Positions 1 through 11,992 are shown, numbered from the stretch's first letter. The stretch is DNA of 64,000 nucleotides from Rhodopseudomonas sp. (GCA_016124795.1 WGNB01000018.1:1-64000); one strand, 5' to 3'. The notes: a model not told the origin generated them from the sequence alone. A program made the numbers and translations.

Positions 1-47
1 CCGAAATACTTCCTTACGCGCTTGCGACCGGTAAACGTCTGCGCCAT
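1..47 (-). CDS. rpoB: RNA polymerase beta subunit, N-terminal fragment
   Basis: Only the first 15 codons are in the window. They read MAQTFTGRKRVRKYF, the characteristic alphaproteobacterial RpoB start. The gene runs off the left edge. It follows rplL on the same strand, the standard rplKAJL-rpoBC arrangement, and encodes the catalytic beta subunit of RNA polymerase. Confidence 0.93.
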   Translation of the reverse strand, partial: MAQTFTGRKRVRKYF

Positions 48-287
48 CGTTTTTTTCTCTCGATTCGATTTGCCGGGGCCAGCGCTCAGCGCTTCTCCGA
101 ACAGCCGCAATCCATCGTGGCTATCAGGACAAGCGTCGGGGCTACCCGCTTTTTAATGTGATTCGGACCGCTTCCGAACCGCCGCTTACTTCACAACTCG
201 TCGTGACCGGGCCTTCCGACGGGCTTCGATACGACCTCTCATCAGGGCATCGTCGGTAGCTAAATACTCTACCCTCTCAAGAACGAC

Positions 288-312
288 ATCCCGGAGGCTT
301 TACCCCCGGGAT
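288..312 (-). promoter_or_regulatory. Stem-loop in the rplL-rpoB intergenic region
   Basis: The 348 bp between rplL and rpoB carries no gene. It holds a hairpin with arms ATCCCGG (288-294) and CCGGGAT (306-312). In other bacteria this interval contains a partial attenuator and an RNase processing site that lower rpoB expression relative to L12. That role is inferred here from position and structure only. There is no T-tract, so it is not a classic terminator. Confidence 0.45.
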
Positions 313-395
313 ATCGGAACTCTTGTCCTGGCATCCACCGGATCGAATGAGGCACAGCCTCGCCCGACCGGAGATACCGCTTAAGTAAGCGCTGC

Positions 396-773
<378 letters not shown>

Positions 774-827
774 TTGTCAGTTCCTATCTAGGTTCGAACC
801 AGTCGGGTTTGTTTGTTCAGTGAGCCG

Positions 828-1346
828 TCAGGCCGCTTCGCTCTTGGAGGCATAAGCCTGGACGACGCGCGCGACCTTGGCCGCGGGAGCGTTGGTGAGC
901 TGCGCGATCTTGGTCGCCGGCGCCACGAGGAGGCCGAGGATCTTGGCACGCAGTTCATCCAGAGACGGCAGCGAGGCGAGCGCCTTGACGCCATTCTGGT
1001 CCAGAGCAGTTTTGCCCATCGATCCGCCGAGAATGACGAACTGTTCGTTCGTCTTGGCGAAATCGACGGCCACCTTCGGCGCCGCGATCGGATCGCTTGA
1101 ATAAGCGAGCACGGTCGGCCCTTTCAGCAAGGGCGCGATCGAGGCAGCGTCGGTGTCCTTGAGAGCGATTTGGGCGAGACGGTTTTTTGCCACCTTCACG
1201 TGACCGCCGGCCTGCTTCATCTGCTGACGCAGAGTCTGCATTTGGGCGACCGTGAGGCCTGCATAGTGAGCCACCACCACAACATTCGCGGTTTTGAAAA
1301 CGCCGCTCAGTTCGGTGATCGACTCTGCTTTTGCCGCTCGATCCAC
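828..1346 (-). CDS. rplJ: 50S ribosomal protein L10
   Basis: 172 residues, full length. It starts at a GTG (MDRAAKAE...) preceded by an AAAGAG-like ribosome binding site. The N-terminal rRNA-binding region contains [13 protein letters not shown], and the C-terminal helix binds the L12 dimers encoded just downstream. L10 is also the translational autoregulator of the rplJL operon through the leader immediately upstream. Confidence 0.98.
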   Translation of the reverse strand: MDRAAKAESITELSGVFKTANVVVVAHYAGLTVAQMQTLRQQMKQAGGHVKVAKNRLAQIALKDTDAASIAPLLKGPTVLAYSSDPIAAPKVAVDFAKTNEQFVILGGSMGKTALDQNGVKALASLPSLDELRAKILGLLVAPATKIAQLTNAPAAKVARVVQAYASKSEAA

Positions 1347-1800
1347 TGCAAGCTCTTTCCGGTTTTGGCGGCTGGACCGCGCGATGCGGGAGCCACCGGG
1401 GTTAGACCCAGCCGTCCCGCTTCAAAGTTCACGCCGAGCGCTTTCACGCCGGGCCAACCCAAAGGCAGGACGACACACGAAAATTCCTGCCCCCCGATCC
1501 GGCACCGCCGGGATCGAGTCTTTCCGAGGTTCGAACCGACTTGGCGCACCGGTGAGGATGCGCAAATTCGGGCCGCTTCCCCGTCTATGCTGGCCCCGCT
1601 GCAACTGCCCGCCCTGCGCATTCAAGGAGAACCCGCGAAAGGTCCTCCAGGCAGAGGGGCCGGGATTAAGTCTCGACCCAATGAAGGGTCTCGACACCGG
1701 CAGTCTTGGACAGGTCGACCGCTTTCAGAATGTTCGATGACAGCCCCTCAAATAGAGGTTTCTGTCTTCGAACCTCACCCTTGCGGGAGAGCCTGAAACC
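1347..1800 (-). promoter_or_regulatory. Long rplJ leader with probable L10 autoregulatory RNA
   Basis: There is no convincing gene between rplJ and the cytochrome gene (692 bp). The part nearest rplJ looks like an L10 leader. On the minus strand at about 1671-1700 it has a short GACCC/GGGTC stem with a six-base loop, followed by a purine-rich GGAGGACC segment. Such leaders bind L10-L12 and block rplJ translation. This is inferred from position and general resemblance; an Rfam L10_leader search would settle it. I see nothing identifiable in 1800-2038. Confidence 0.5.
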
Positions 1801-2038
1801 GGCTTCGCACGCTCAAAAATCACTGAAATTGGCCTCTTGTCCCTTCCAGATGTCCCGCGGGATGTCTAAAAAGGCCGAGCTCCTATCACCATGTGTTTGT
1901 AGAGACGCGCAAAGGCGTGCCGACAAATAGGGCCGGCACGCCCGATGCACTCCATTTAGACCTTCTTAAACGGTTTGCCAAGACCCTTCAGAAGACCTTC
2001 GAACAGGCGCGCGCACTACTAAAATACCGCTGCCCGGA

Positions 2039-2674
2039 TCACGACGGACAATAAGCGCCCGTGGCAGCCCAGGCCCTGATCAAGCCGCCGAATTCCTTCT
2101 GGGTGCCCGGCGCCGGCTTGCGCTTGCCGCCTGGATGCCAGGCCCAGCCAACAAGTTCGTCATTGGCCATATGGTCGATCAGCGCCTTCATATCCTTACC
2201 GCCGTTGCGCTTGGGGTCCTTGATCTGGGCGCAGATCTGGCCAAGCGTCTTGCCTTGCCAGGCCATTTCGGCTGGGGCCAGATGCCATTCCGGATTGCCC
2301 GGCACGCCGGCCGGATCGAAATTCGCGCTGTGATGGCAGGTCGCACAGCGCAAACCGGATTCGGCGCCAAAACCATCCGGTCCGCGCACTACCCACGGAA
2401 TATGGGGCCGCATCGCGTCGGTCTGCGTCGGACGATCGCCGGCCGGATGGCAATTCAGGCAACGCGGACTTTCGATCACCTTGCCCGCCTCCTCGAACAA
2501 GGCGACCGAACGGGCCCGCCGGTTCTTGATGCCATTAAAGCTTTCCGCCGCGCGCAGATCGCCGCTCTGCGCCACGGCGAGCGTCTTGCCGACCGACCGG
2601 GACGCCAACAACAACGGAGCACCCGCAGCGACACCGGCAACAACCAGAGCAACAACCGCAATCGACCAACGCAT
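2039..2674 (-). CDS. Diheme cytochrome c of a molybdenum hydroxylase operon
   Basis: 211 residues. An N-terminal membrane/signal segment (about residues 4-25) is followed by two c-type heme attachment motifs, CLNCH and CATCH, so it is exported and probably periplasmic. Its start overlaps the stop of the molybdopterin subunit by one base. Proteins of this size and context are often annotated as a third subunit of isoquinoline 1-oxidoreductase-like enzymes. By inference it takes electrons from the 2Fe-2S subunit to the respiratory chain. Confidence 0.8.
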   Translation of the reverse strand: MRWSIAVVALVVAGVAAGAPLLLASRSVGKTLAVAQSGDLRAAESFNGIKNRRARSVALFEEAGKVIESPRCLNCHPAGDRPTQTDAMRPHIPWVVRGPDGFGAESGLRCATCHHSANFDPAGVPGNPEWHLAPAEMAWQGKTLGQICAQIKDPKRNGGKDMKALIDHMANDELVGWAWHPGGKRKPAPGTQKEFGGLIRAWAATGAYCPS

Positions 2675-4899
2675 CAGACCGTCCCCCGTACCATCGGCAG
2701 CCGGCGCGGCCGCTCGCGACCGAGCCGCGCCAAAGCATTGGCCACCGCCGGACCGATCGGCGGAACGCCCGGCTCGCCAACGCCTGTTGGTTTCTCATTC
2801 GATTTAACGATCGTGACTTCAACCTCCGGCATCTCGTTGATGCGCAGCGAGCGATAGCCGTCGAAATTGGACGGCACGACATGGCCGGAATCGAGCGGCA
2901 CCTCGGCGTAAAGAATATGGCCGAGGCCATAGCCGATGCCGCCTTCCATCTGGGCGCGGATAATGTCCGGATTGATCGCAACACCGCAATCGACGGCGCA
3001 CCACACTTTGTGAACATTCGGCTCGCCGCCGTCGCCAACAGACACCTCGGCAATCTGCGCAATGTAACTTTCGAAGCTTTCGACCACCGCGACGCCGCGG
3101 GCGCGACCCTCGGCCGGCTTGCTGTCCGACCACTTCGCCAGGTCCGCGACCGCCTTGAGCACTCCGGCGGCGCGCGGATGCTTGGCCATCAATTCGAGAC
3201 GGCCAGCGACCGGGTCCTTGCCTGCCACCTGAAGCAATTCATCGACAAAGCATTCCACGGCATAACCGGTGTGGGTATGTTCCACCGAACGCCACCATAA
3301 AGTCGGCACGCCGACATCCGTCATGTGAACATCGCAGTTGAAATCGGCGACGTCGTAGAAAATCTCCCTGGCGCCGCCGACCATCGTCGGATCGATGCCG
3401 TCCTTGATCATCGCCGCGAAAGGCGTCCCGGCCATGAAGGATTGGCCGACAATGGTATTCGACCAGGCAACGATCTTGCCGTTTTCGACAGCACCGCGCA
3501 GCCGGTGCACAAACATCGGCCGATAATAGCCGCCGCGAATATCGTCCTCACGGGTCCACACCAGTTTCACCGGCGTGCCGGGGCCGATCGCCTTGACGGC
3601 CTGCGCCAGTTCGGCGGCCAGATGCGACGTCGCCTGCGCACGCCGACCGAAGCTGCCGCCAGCGAGCAAAGTCTCGATCTGCACCCGGTCCGGCGTAATA
3701 CCGAGAATACCGGCAATCGCGCCCTGATCGAGCGTCTGGATTTGGCTACCGAAGCGCGCCTTGGCCGTCGTTCCATCCCACATCATGAAGCCGTCGAGCG
3801 GCTCCATCGGCGCATGCGCCAGATAGGGGAAGGTGAATTCCGCCTCGATTACCTTGCCGGCCTTCTTCAACGCGGCTTCCGCGTCGCCTTTGGCGCCGGC
3901 AATTTTGCCCGGCGTTTTTGCCTGCTGCCGATAGGCTTCGAACAATTCGGCAGAGCCACGTTTCTCGGCCTTGCTTTCATCCCAGACGATACGCAACGCC
4001 TCGCGACCCTTGATCGCCGGCCACATGCCATTGGCATAGACCGCAACACCGGTCGGCAAAGTCTTGACCGCGACCACACCCGCAACCTTGCGCGCCGCGC
4101 CGTCGTCGACATGCGACACCGTCGCGCCGAAGCGAGGCGGATGCGCGACAACAACGGTGAGCATTCCGGGTTCGTATTGGTCGATGGTGAACTTCGCCGT
4201 GCCGTTGGTCTTGCCGGGCACATCGAGTTTCTTGACGATGCCGTCATGGCCGATCAGCCGGAATTGCGACGGATCCTTGAGCTGGACATCCCCCGTCGGC
4301 GCCTTCAGTCGTGCCGCGGCTTCGGCAAGCTGCCCGAAAGTCGCCTGACGACTTGACGCCGCGTGCTTAACCGTACCCCGCTCGACCGTGATCTCAGCCA
4401 CCGGCACTTTCCACTCGGCAGCGGCGGCTTCGACGAGCATCGCCCGCGCGGTCGCACCCGCCTTGCGCAACTGTTCGTAGGAGTTGGCGATTGCCGACGA
4501 TCCACCAGTGCCTTGCAAGCCACCGAAAATCGAATTGCCGTAAAGCTTGGCGTTCGCCGGCGCGCTGGCGACCCGCATCTGCGACCAGTCGGCATCAAGC
4601 TCTTCGGCAACAATGGTGGTGAGACCAGTATAAGGCCCCTGCCCCATTTCGAGATGCTTCGACAAAACCGTTACGATGTTGTCCGGCGTAATGCGGATGA
4701 AGGCATTCGGCGCGAAGGTTTCCGGTTGCGCGACCACTGTCTGCGCCTTGGCCAGACGCGGCAGATAAAATGCAATCGTCAAGCCGGCCGCCCCCTTGAG
4801 CAATGCGCGGCGTGACATCGACGCGGCTTGCGAAGACACGGTTTGCGAAGTTTCGCCAAGCACGTTTTGACCATGCAAAGTCTTGTCGTAAATGCTCAT
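2674..4899 (-). CDS. Xanthine dehydrogenase family molybdopterin-binding subunit (IorB-like)
   Basis: 741 residues. A twin-arginine signal ([11 protein letters not shown], about residues 29-39) indicates export of the folded protein. The body has aldehyde oxidase/xanthine dehydrogenase-type molybdopterin repeats, including GGSFGRRAQ and the [18 protein letters not shown] segment near the C-terminus that carries the catalytic-glutamate region. It lies between the 2Fe-2S subunit (3 bp upstream) and the cytochrome (1 bp overlap). Order and Tat signal match IorAB-type dehydrogenases that hydroxylate N-heterocycles or oxidise aldehydes. The substrate cannot be told from sequence. Confidence 0.88.
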   Translation of the reverse strand: MSIYDKTLHGQNVLGETSQTVSSQAASMSRRALLKGAAGLTIAFYLPRLAKAQTVVAQPETFAPNAFIRITPDNIVTVLSKHLEMGQGPYTGLTTIVAEELDADWSQMRVASAPANAKLYGNSIFGGLQGTGGSSAIANSYEQLRKAGATARAMLVEAAAAEWKVPVAEITVERGTVKHAASSRQATFGQLAEAAARLKAPTGDVQLKDPSQFRLIGHDGIVKKLDVPGKTNGTAKFTIDQYEPGMLTVVVAHPPRFGATVSHVDDGAARKVAGVVAVKTLPTGVAVYANGMWPAIKGREALRIVWDESKAEKRGSAELFEAYRQQAKTPGKIAGAKGDAEAALKKAGKVIEAEFTFPYLAHAPMEPLDGFMMWDGTTAKARFGSQIQTLDQGAIAGILGITPDRVQIETLLAGGSFGRRAQATSHLAAELAQAVKAIGPGTPVKLVWTREDDIRGGYYRPMFVHRLRGAVENGKIVAWSNTIVGQSFMAGTPFAAMIKDGIDPTMVGGAREIFYDVADFNCDVHMTDVGVPTLWWRSVEHTHTGYAVECFVDELLQVAGKDPVAGRLELMAKHPRAAGVLKAVADLAKWSDSKPAEGRARGVAVVESFESYIAQIAEVSVGDGGEPNVHKVWCAVDCGVAINPDIIRAQMEGGIGYGLGHILYAEVPLDSGHVVPSNFDGYRSLRINEMPEVEVTIVKSNEKPTGVGEPGVPPIGPAVANALARLGRERPRRLPMVRGTV

Positions 4900-4902
4900 G
4901 AT

Positions 4903-5367
4903 TTAACCTCGCAAGGATTGGGCGGCATCGTGAATGGCGGCACGGATGCGGACATAAGTTGCGCAGCGGCAGATATTGCCATTCATGGCAAGATCGATGT
5001 CCTGATCGGTCGGGTTCTTATTCGCCTGCAAGAGCGCGATCGCGCTCATGATCTGGCCTGATTGGCAATAACCGCATTGCGGCACATCCCGCGCCACCCA
5101 GGCTTTCTGCACCGCCTCGGCTTCGCGCCCGGCCAAACCTTCAATTGTCGTAATTTCGCTATTTTCGACGCCTGACACCGGCATCGAACAGGCTCGCAGC
5201 GGGCTGCCGTCCATATAAACGGTGCAAGCGCCGCATTGCGCGACGCCGCAGCCGAATTTCGTGCCGGTCATGTGAAGGTTGTCACGCAGCACCCACAACA
5301 GCGGCGTATCGGGCAACGCTTCGATATCGTGCGTTTGCCCATTCACTTTGAGTCGATATGTCGCCAT
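4903..5367 (-). CDS. (2Fe-2S)-binding subunit of molybdenum hydroxylase (IorA-like)
   Basis: 154 residues from the ATG at 5367, which has a GGAGG seven bases upstream. The plant-ferredoxin cluster is [12 protein letters not shown] with a further cysteine in LRACSMP. The second all-helical 2Fe-2S domain has CGYCQSGQ and NICRCATY. The protein passes electrons from the molybdenum cofactor subunit, probably to the diheme cytochrome. It is the first gene of a three-gene operon. Confidence 0.92.
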   Translation of the reverse strand: MATYRLKVNGQTHDIEALPDTPLLWVLRDNLHMTGTKFGCGVAQCGACTVYMDGSPLRACSMPVSGVENSEITTIEGLAGREAEAVQKAWVARDVPQCGYCQSGQIMSAIALLQANKNPTDQDIDLAMNGNICRCATYVRIRAAIHDAAQSLRG

Positions 5368-5607
5368 CTCGCGCCTCCGTCGCCAACATCGCTTGCCCAG
5401 GAAAAGCATCTGGGGTGACGGCTCGGTGGCAACAAGACGGCGAAATTGGAAATCTTATGCGACCTTCGTCGATCGATGGCGGTTCCATCGATCGTTCCGA
5501 CAATCGCGGACCGCATATTCAAGCATCTATCAGCAGTCGCAAACCGGATCTCGTCGCGACAAACAGAATCATAGCCGGCCATCGCCGACAAGAACGCAGG
5601 ATGGATC

Positions 5608-5644
5608 AAAAGAAAAAGGCCCGGTTCTTGCGAACCGGGCCTTT
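5608..5644 (-). terminator. Intrinsic terminator after rplA
   Basis: A perfect 11 bp stem (AGGCCCGGTTC / GAACCGGGCCT, 5617-5642) with a four-base loop. On the minus strand it is followed by a T-rich run. It lies 24 bp after the rplA stop, so the rplKA transcript ends here and the molybdenum-hydroxylase operon needs its own promoter. The remaining bases to 5367 hold nothing I can name apart from that presumed promoter. Confidence 0.85.
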
Positions 5645-5667
5645 CGTATTGCTATCGGGACGGTCGA

Positions 5668-6369
5668 TCAGACCGGCGCGGTGAACAAGGTCGAGGTTTC
5701 CACCTTCACGCCCGGGCCCATCGTCGACGAAACGGCGACGCGGTTGATGTAGTGCCCCTTGGCGCCCGGCGGCTTTGCCTTCTGCACGGCATCGACGAAA
5801 GCCTTGACGTTCTCGACAAGCTGCTGCTCGCCGAACGACGCCTTGCCGACACCGGCCTGGACAATGCCCGCCTTCTCAACGCGGAACTCGACCGAACCGC
5901 CCTTGGCGCCCTTGACCGCGCCAGCGACGTCCATCGTCACTGTGCCGACTTTCGGGTTCGGCATCATGCCGCGCGGGCCGAGCACCTTACCGAGACGGCC
6001 GACCAGCGGCATCATGTCCGGAGTCGCGATGCAGCGGTCGAAGTTGATTTCGCCGCCGTTGACCTTTTCAACCAGATCTTCGGCGCCAACGACATCGGCG
6101 CCGGCAGCCCGGGCTTCGTCGGCCTTCGCGCCGCGGGCGAACACGCCGACGCGCACCGAACGTCCGGTGCCATTCGGCAGGGTCACCACGCCGCGAACCA
6201 TCTGGTCAGCATGCTTGGGATCGACGCCGAGATTCATCGCGATTTCGATGGTCTCGTCGAACTTCGCCTTGGCGCGCTCTTTCACGAGCTTGATCGCCTC
6301 GTCGATGGAGTAAGCCTTGGCGGGGTCGATACCTTCGCGAACAGCCTTGGTGCGTTTTCCGATCGTCAT
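5668..6369 (-). CDS. rplA: 50S ribosomal protein L1
   Basis: 233 residues, full length. It opens [15 protein letters not shown] and contains the conserved [22 protein letters not shown] block. L1 binds 23S rRNA at the L1 stalk and, in many bacteria, its own mRNA as a repressor. The gene starts 5 bp after rplK and ends at a strong terminator. Confidence 0.98.
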   Translation of the reverse strand: MTIGKRTKAVREGIDPAKAYSIDEAIKLVKERAKAKFDETIEIAMNLGVDPKHADQMVRGVVTLPNGTGRSVRVGVFARGAKADEARAAGADVVGAEDLVEKVNGGEINFDRCIATPDMMPLVGRLGKVLGPRGMMPNPKVGTVTMDVAGAVKGAKGGSVEFRVEKAGIVQAGVGKASFGEQQLVENVKAFVDAVQKAKPPGAKGHYINRVAVSSTMGPGVKVETSTLFTAPV

Positions 6370-6374
6370 GGCTG

Positions 6375-6803
6375 TTACTCCGTCACCGTCAGGCCCATGG
6401 CGCGGGCCGAGCCTTGAATCATCTTCACCGCGGATTCGATCGAGTCGCAGTTCAGATCTTTCATCTTCTCCTTGGCGATGTCCTTGAGCTGGGCCATCGT
6501 CACCGAACCCGCGACGTCACGGCCCGGCGCCTTGGAACCGCTCTGGAGATTGGCGGCCTTCTTCAGGAAGAAGGACACCGGCGGCGTCTTCAGTTCGAAC
6601 GTAAACGAACGATCCTGATAGGTCGTGATGACCACCGGGATCGGCGTGTTCTTTTCCATCTTCTGGGTCTGGGCGTTGAACGCCTTGCAGAACTCCATGA
6701 TGTTCAGACCGCGCTGACCGAGCGCCGGACCGATGGGCGGCGACGGGTTGGCAGCGCCGGCCGGCACTTGCAGTTTGAGGTAGCCGGTAATCTTTTTAGC
6801 CAT
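6375..6803 (-). CDS. rplK: 50S ribosomal protein L11
   Basis: 142 residues. It has the typical start [16 protein letters not shown] and the conserved [24 protein letters not shown] segment. L11 is part of the GTPase-associated centre and of stringent-response sensing. It is cotranscribed with rplA. Confidence 0.98.
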   Translation of the reverse strand: MAKKITGYLKLQVPAGAANPSPPIGPALGQRGLNIMEFCKAFNAQTQKMEKNTPIPVVITTYQDRSFTFELKTPPVSFFLKKAANLQSGSKAPGRDVAGSVTMAQLKDIAKEKMKDLNCDSIESAVKMIQGSARAMGLTVTE

Positions 6804-6997
6804 CTTGCACTCCTGTAGAGGACCAGCCTGCGCCGGTCCTGTCAGTTACAGTCCGTGGTTCGGATTTCGGCGGTTGGCAAAACCGCCTCACCTCCCACGA
6901 CTTTGTCCGCGAGAACCGAATGTCCCCGCGGCCTTGTCATCGCGCACGACCCAGACCGGCAGCGGATGCCCGCTTGCCGCGATCCTGCGCGCAACGG

Positions 6998-7561
6998 TCA
7001 GATCTTCTCGACCTGACCGAATTCCAGTTCCACCGGCGTGGCACGGCCGAAGATCGACACTGCGACCTTGACGCGCGAACGGGCTTCGTCGACTTCCTCG
7101 ACGACGCCGTTGAACGAAGCAAACGGGCCGTCCGACACCCGCACCTGCTCGCCGACTTCGAAGGAGACCGACGGCTTCGGCCGTTCGATACCTTCCTGCA
7201 CCTGGTGCAGGATGCGATTGGCCTCAGCTTCGGTGATCGGCATCGGCTTGTTGTCGGAGCCGAGGAAACCGGTGACCTTCGGCGTATTCTTGATGAGATG
7301 ATAGACCTCGTCGGTCAGGTTCATCCGCACCAGCACGTAGCCGGGAAAAAACTTGCGCTCGGCGTTGACCTTGCGGCCGCGGCGCATCTCGGTGACGGTT
7401 TCGGTCGGCACCATGATCTCTTCGAAAAAATCCGTCAGCCCGCGCTGCTTGGCCTGCTCGCGAATCGACTCGGCGACCTTCTTTTCGAAGTTCGAATAGG
7501 CGTGGACGATGTACCAGCGCTTCGGCCGGCTCGTCACGGATGTTTCGGCGGTGTCGCTCAT
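6998..7561 (-). CDS. nusG: Host transcription elongation/antitermination factor NusG
   Basis: 187 residues. The NGN domain begins at about [16 protein letters not shown] and includes [13 protein letters not shown]. The KOW domain [14 protein letters not shown]...VEKI is at the C-terminus. The gene sits in the canonical secE-nusG-rplKA order. It is the chromosomal counterpart of the divergent NusG-like protein encoded by the prophage at 41987-42664. Confidence 0.97.
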   Translation of the reverse strand: MSDTAETSVTSRPKRWYIVHAYSNFEKKVAESIREQAKQRGLTDFFEEIMVPTETVTEMRRGRKVNAERKFFPGYVLVRMNLTDEVYHLIKNTPKVTGFLGSDNKPMPITEAEANRILHQVQEGIERPKPSVSFEVGEQVRVSDGPFASFNGVVEEVDEARSRVKVAVSIFGRATPVELEFGQVEKI

Positions 7562-7673
7562 CGTTTCAGCCTTAAGAATCTCGTCGGCCCGATTCGGGCC
7601 AAAACCATGTCCGTGTTTCTGCTGCGCCCGATCTCAACGCAAAACCGGCAACCGGCTTCCAAGGATCGCAGCG

Positions 7674-7868
7674 TCAGTTTCCGATGCCGAGCACAAAAGT
7701 CACAGCGATGCGGATGAATTGATCCGCCAGCAAGAAAAACACCGAGGTAATCGCCACCATGACGAAGACCATCGCGGTCGTAATCATGGTTTCCTTGCGC
7801 GACGGCCAGGTAACCTTGCGGGTTTCCTCACGTACTTCCTGGATAAATTTGAACGGGGAAGTTGCCAT
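7674..7868 (-). CDS. secE: Preprotein translocase subunit SecE
   Basis: 64 residues. It has a short cytoplasmic amphipathic part containing EVREETRKVTWPSRKE, followed by one transmembrane helix (about residues 30-58). SecE clamps SecY in the Sec translocon. It lies just upstream of nusG and downstream of tRNA-Trp, the usual order. Confidence 0.96.
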   Translation of the reverse strand: MATSPFKFIQEVREETRKVTWPSRKETMITTAMVFVMVAITSVFFLLADQFIRIAVTFVLGIGN

Positions 7869-8017
7869 TCAGTCCGATCCTAACACCAACGTCGCGGGCC
7901 GCCTGTTTGATCCAGGGACGCCGAATTATCCAGCTACGCTAGGAGCGGAAATGCCCCTCTCATCAATCGACCGTTTCCATGTGGACCTGCGGACGTCCAA
8001 TATCAAGCTGGACGCCT

Positions 8018-8093
8018 TGGCAGGGGCGGCAGGGATCGAACCCGCGACCCCCGGTTTTGGAGACCGGTGCTCTACCAGCTGAGCTACACCCCT
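8018..8093 (-). tRNA. tRNA-Trp (CCA anticodon)
   Basis: 76 nt including an encoded 3' CCA. The acceptor stem pairs AGGGGTG with CGCCCCT, and the anticodon loop is CTCCAAA within the CCGGT/ACCGG stem. The D and T arms are intact. Its position before secE is conserved in the group. Confidence 0.96.
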
Positions 8094-8371
8094 CCGGAAG
8101 CGGATGCGGCGGACCATAAGGGCCCGCCGCGCCGTTGTCATGCATTATAGAGCGCGACTTGGCAAGGGTGTCGGTGGCCGCAGTGGGCCAGAATCGCACC
8201 CAGCTGGCTGCTTATACCGCCGGTTCCGGGCGACAACGCCACAATCGCGGTTGAATCGGACAGACGCGGCGGCAAACCGGCGCCAGAGCCTCACTTTTGG
8301 CGATTTCGCGCCGGAACAAGCATTGATCCGGCGGCCGTTCCGCGTGCTTCCGGTCCGCCATCGAGGTTACC

Positions 8372-8815
8372 GTGAAGGCAATTCTGGCACTTATGGGGTT
8401 TCTGGCGACCGGCGCTTGCGCCGCCGTCGCCGAACCCACCGAATTTGATAGCGAATTCGCCGACCGCCCAGCTTTTTCGCCCGCCGAGTTGCCGGCGATG
8501 ACGACCGCGCGCTGCGATCAGGTCCGGGCGATGGCCGAAGGGATCAGCAATCCGGAACGCCGCGTCGACCTGAGCGTCCGCGGCCCCCTGACCTCGGCAC
8601 GCACAGACGGCGCGCTCTGGTATCTGACCATTTGCAATCTGCCGGACGTGCGGATCATGTGCGTCACTTACCAGGCCAACGACATGAAGACCGGCGACAC
8701 CGTCTTCTTCAAAGGCGGATACCGACGGATTGACCGCAACCACATCCTGCTCGATCCCTGCCTGGCCAACTGGCCCGACGCCGATGAGACGGACGGGACC
8801 GCGCCGGTGAAATAG
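8372..8815 (+). CDS. Small exported protein of unknown function
   Basis: 147 residues from a GTG with GAGG upstream. The N-terminus (MKAILALMGFLATGACAAVAEP) looks like a signal peptide and could be a lipoprotein signal. The mature part has several cysteines (TARCDQV, LTICNL, IMCVTY, LDPCLA) that may form disulphides. It is convergent with the chemotaxis gene. I do not recognise the family. Confidence 0.7.
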   Translation: MKAILALMGFLATGACAAVAEPTEFDSEFADRPAFSPAELPAMTTARCDQVRAMAEGISNPERRVDLSVRGPLTSARTDGALWYLTICNLPDVRIMCVTYQANDMKTGDTVFFKGGYRRIDRNHILLDPCLANWPDADETDGTAPVK

Positions 8816-8844
8816 CGACCGACTGACAGCCCCACTCCAGCCGG

Positions 8845-11607
8845 TCAGCCGTGCGTCCCGGTCCGCTTGCCGGCATGGTCGGTCATCGGAACCGGGCGCT
8901 TTGCCACAGGTCTTGCCGTAGCCGCCTTCGCCACTGGTTCCACCCTATCGTCCTCATCGGCCGCGTCGCGCTGTAAAACGGAAATCCGCTCATCCATTTG
9001 CGTCGCCTGCCATTCCAGCGTTTTGGCTGTCGCGGCGTTCTGTTCGACCAAAGCCGAATTCTGCTGTGTAACCTCATCCATCTGAGCCAAGGACCGATTG
9101 ATCTGATCGATGCCGGCGGATTGCTCATGGCTGGCGCTGGCGATCGCGGCGACGACGTCGGTCACCTTCTGGATCGATGCCACCACGTCCTTCAAGGCCG
9201 CGCCCGTGGCGTTCACCAGTTCGACGCCCTCTTTGACCTGAGCGGCGCTATTGGTGATCAGTCCCCTGATATCCTTTGCAGCCTGTGACGACCGCTGCGC
9301 GAGGCTGCGAACCTCGGAAGCCACCACCGCGAAACCGCGGCCGGCATCGCCAGCACGCGCCGCCTCAACGGCAGCATTCAACGCCAGCAAATTGGTCTGG
9401 CGCGCGACTTCGTCAATCACCGAGATGATGTCCGACATCTTGCCGGACGACTCTTCGATCCGCGCCATTGCCCCGATCGTCTTGGCGACCACCGCGCCGC
9501 CGCGATCGGCTACTGCACGGGTGTCCTTGGCCAGCACATCGGCATGTTTGGCGTTCTCAGCGTTCCTGGTCACTGTCGTCGCCATCTCCTCCATCGAAGC
9601 GGAGGTTTGTTCCAGACTAGCGGCATGCTCTTCGGTGCGTTGCGACAAATCGCCGGTACTGGTCGATATCTCGGTAGCGCTGCGGGCAACTTCGGCCGCC
9701 GCGGACCGGATATCGACGATGGTGGCAACGATCTGCCGCGCCAGCCGGCCGATGCTGCCATCGATGGCCGATAACGGCCGCACCAGCTTGCGCTGCACAT
9801 AGAAAATCCCGATACCGCCCGCCGCCAGAACGCTGATCAAGGCCACGCCGATCAGAACCTGACGATAACGATCCAGACTCGCCAGCAATTGACCTTCGCT
9901 GGATTTCATACCGGCTTCGGACGTCTTCACCAGCGCCGCGACGGCCTGATCAAGGTCGTGCTGGATCGCCAGATTGTCCTTCACCGACTCATTGGCGGCA
10001 TGGCCGGCGGCTAACTCCTGGGCCCGTAATCCGAACACGCCATCAGCGTCGGTGCCGAAGGCGATGAGCTCATCGATGCTTTTCTTGATCGCCGGGTCGG
10101 TCAGCGAGGCCGATACTTTGCGCAGCAGGCTTGCGGCAGCTTTAAACCGATCCTGAACCGGCGCCAACTGATCGAGCTCGCGCGCTGTCGCGCCTTCGCT
10201 GAGCAGCGTGGTCAGCAAATGAGTCTGCGCCGAGGTCTCGAGAGCGTTGCGCAATGCGACGATCTGTTTGTCGACCAGAGTCTTGAGCAGGCTGCTCGAC
10301 TTCCGGGCTGCATCCTGACCGTTCATCATCAGCCGGAAATTGAGATCGTCGACCAGCTTGACCAAAATCCCGGTCAAAGACTCGTGGGCGCGGAATACTT
10401 CCTTAAGTCGATCGCTGCCGTCGGCGACGACCGGCACAACCGCGGGTGCGGCAACCGGGGTCGGCGGCTCGGCCGCTCGTTTGGCGGCCAGCTCGGCAGC
10501 GGGCGCGTCTGCAGATTTGGCATCGGCCGCAACAGCAGGCGTCACAGCGGGCACGACGGCGGCCGGAGTGACGGCATCGGTTTTGGCCGAGGCAGCAGCG
10601 GGTGCGGGCTTGACCTCACCACCGGCAGGACCGTCAGCTTGCGGAATCGGCTGAGCCGTCGGCGGAACAGCCGTCGAAGCAACCGCCAGCGCGGGCGTCG
10701 CGGCAGCCGGGGCTGCGACCGGCTCATCCCGCTTGAATTCGCCGGCCTTGAGCAGCGCATCGATCTGCGTTCGCATCGCCCTGAACTCAGGCTCGTCCGG
10801 CAATCGGCTGAGCAGCCGCCGCGCCCGTTCGGCCGCGACCTGATAATGCTGCCGCAGTTGCGCCAGCATCGGCGGCGACATCGACGCGGTGCCGGCGGCC
10901 AGCAGGCCGGTCATCATGTTGGTTTCGGCGCCGAGATCGAGGATGGCATGCAGCCGCCGGATGCCACCGTTGATCAAGGACAGGATCGCGCGGTTTCCGC
11001 CTTTGCCGATTTCATCGGCCGCGCTGACCACTTCAAAATAGGAATCGTCGACAATCGGCGTCAGCTTCGCCGACAGGCCGCCGTGGACCTTCTGAACTTC
11101 AGCCTGCTTGGCTTCAAGCCGGGCGCGCAATTGCGTACGTTGCAGAATGGTCTTTTCCAGGGTCGCCAGGTTCTGGTCGAGCCGCCGCGCCGCGCCATCG
11201 ACGGCATCGAAGGAAACGCCGGCGGTATAGCCATCACGCAGCCGCTGCATCATCGCGTGGGCATCATCACGTCGCGCCACCATCAGCGCCGCGTCGGCGC
11301 GCTGTTCTTCGTTGGTTTCGGCACTGACGAAACGAGCCGCCGCCGCCGAAACCGCACCCGACATCGCCGAAAGCCGCAGCGCGTCGGTCATCATCGGCAC
11401 GTCGCGACGGGCGACCCGCTTGAATTCATGTTCGGTCGCAGAGAACGCCAATAGACCGACCGCGACCGCCGCCACCGTCATCAGCGCCACTGCACCGAAG
11501 GCGATCTGCAACTTGCGCCGTACGCCAACGCTGATCGACTTCGTCAAATCGCCGACCTGACGCAGGGACAGCGATTTTTCGGCCAGAGTGGAATCTCGAT
11601 CGGTCAT
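8845..11607 (-). CDS. Methyl-accepting chemotaxis protein with Ala/Pro/Val-rich insert
   Basis: 920 residues from the ATG at 11607, with GAGG seven bases upstream. It has TM1 at about residues 35-60, a long helical sensor region, a second TM just before [11 protein letters not shown], and a C-terminal signalling domain. That domain has the conserved hairpin tip containing [18 protein letters not shown] roughly 110-residue Ala/Pro/Val-rich segment splits the sensor region into two helical modules. It probably transmits an extracytoplasmic signal to CheA/CheW. The ligand is unknown and no chemotaxis partners are nearby. Confidence 0.9.
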   Translation of the reverse strand: MTDRDSTLAEKSLSLRQVGDLTKSISVGVRRKLQIAFGAVALMTVAAVAVGLLAFSATEHEFKRVARRDVPMMTDALRLSAMSGAVSAAAARFVSAETNEEQRADAALMVARRDDAHAMMQRLRDGYTAGVSFDAVDGAARRLDQNLATLEKTILQRTQLRARLEAKQAEVQKVHGGLSAKLTPIVDDSYFEVVSAADEIGKGGNRAILSLINGGIRRLHAILDLGAETNMMTGLLAAGTASMSPPMLAQLRQHYQVAAERARRLLSRLPDEPEFRAMRTQIDALLKAGEFKRDEPVAAPAAATPALAVASTAVPPTAQPIPQADGPAGGEVKPAPAAASAKTDAVTPAAVVPAVTPAVAADAKSADAPAAELAAKRAAEPPTPVAAPAVVPVVADGSDRLKEVFRAHESLTGILVKLVDDLNFRLMMNGQDAARKSSSLLKTLVDKQIVALRNALETSAQTHLLTTLLSEGATARELDQLAPVQDRFKAAASLLRKVSASLTDPAIKKSIDELIAFGTDADGVFGLRAQELAAGHAANESVKDNLAIQHDLDQAVAALVKTSEAGMKSSEGQLLASLDRYRQVLIGVALISVLAAGGIGIFYVQRKLVRPLSAIDGSIGRLARQIVATIVDIRSAAAEVARSATEISTSTGDLSQRTEEHAASLEQTSASMEEMATTVTRNAENAKHADVLAKDTRAVADRGGAVVAKTIGAMARIEESSGKMSDIISVIDEVARQTNLLALNAAVEAARAGDAGRGFAVVASEVRSLAQRSSQAAKDIRGLITNSAAQVKEGVELVNATGAALKDVVASIQKVTDVVAAIASASHEQSAGIDQINRSLAQMDEVTQQNSALVEQNAATAKTLEWQATQMDERISVLQRDAADEDDRVEPVAKAATARPVAKRPVPMTDHAGKRTGTHG

Positions 11608-11992
11608 CGGTCGCCTCAAACGCGGACTGGCGGAACGCACAGCGCCCGAGCGTTATTCAGCGGGTCGGAATCGTGACTTAAATAATATGGTAACTGGATC
11701 GTAGCGGCCGCAGCCAACCGCCCTTCCGGCCCCGCCGGCTCCTCACACAAGCCATAAAATTTTTTAAATTCAATAGTTTATGAAATCGACGCCGTTAACG
11801 CGGCGCTAAGCAAGACAACAACTGGAAGGCCTGGCGCGGGCCGGATCGCGGAGCGCGGCACGATTGCCAATGATGTCGCAAGATGCGGGTCGCAACGAAT
11901 GGCCGGACATGATGCCGGCAATGTCGCAATGCCTGAAGCCTGACTTTGCGCAAAACCTAAACCGAAACTGGGCGTGACACCGGAGGAAAACT
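11608..11992. other. Intergenic region between the chemotaxis gene and tRNA-Gly
   Basis: No gene is visible. An AT-rich patch (about 11756-11790) stands out from the GC-rich surroundings. It may hold the promoter of the leftward chemotaxis gene or the end of the tRNA transcript. I see no clear hairpin or repeat. Confidence 0.4.
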
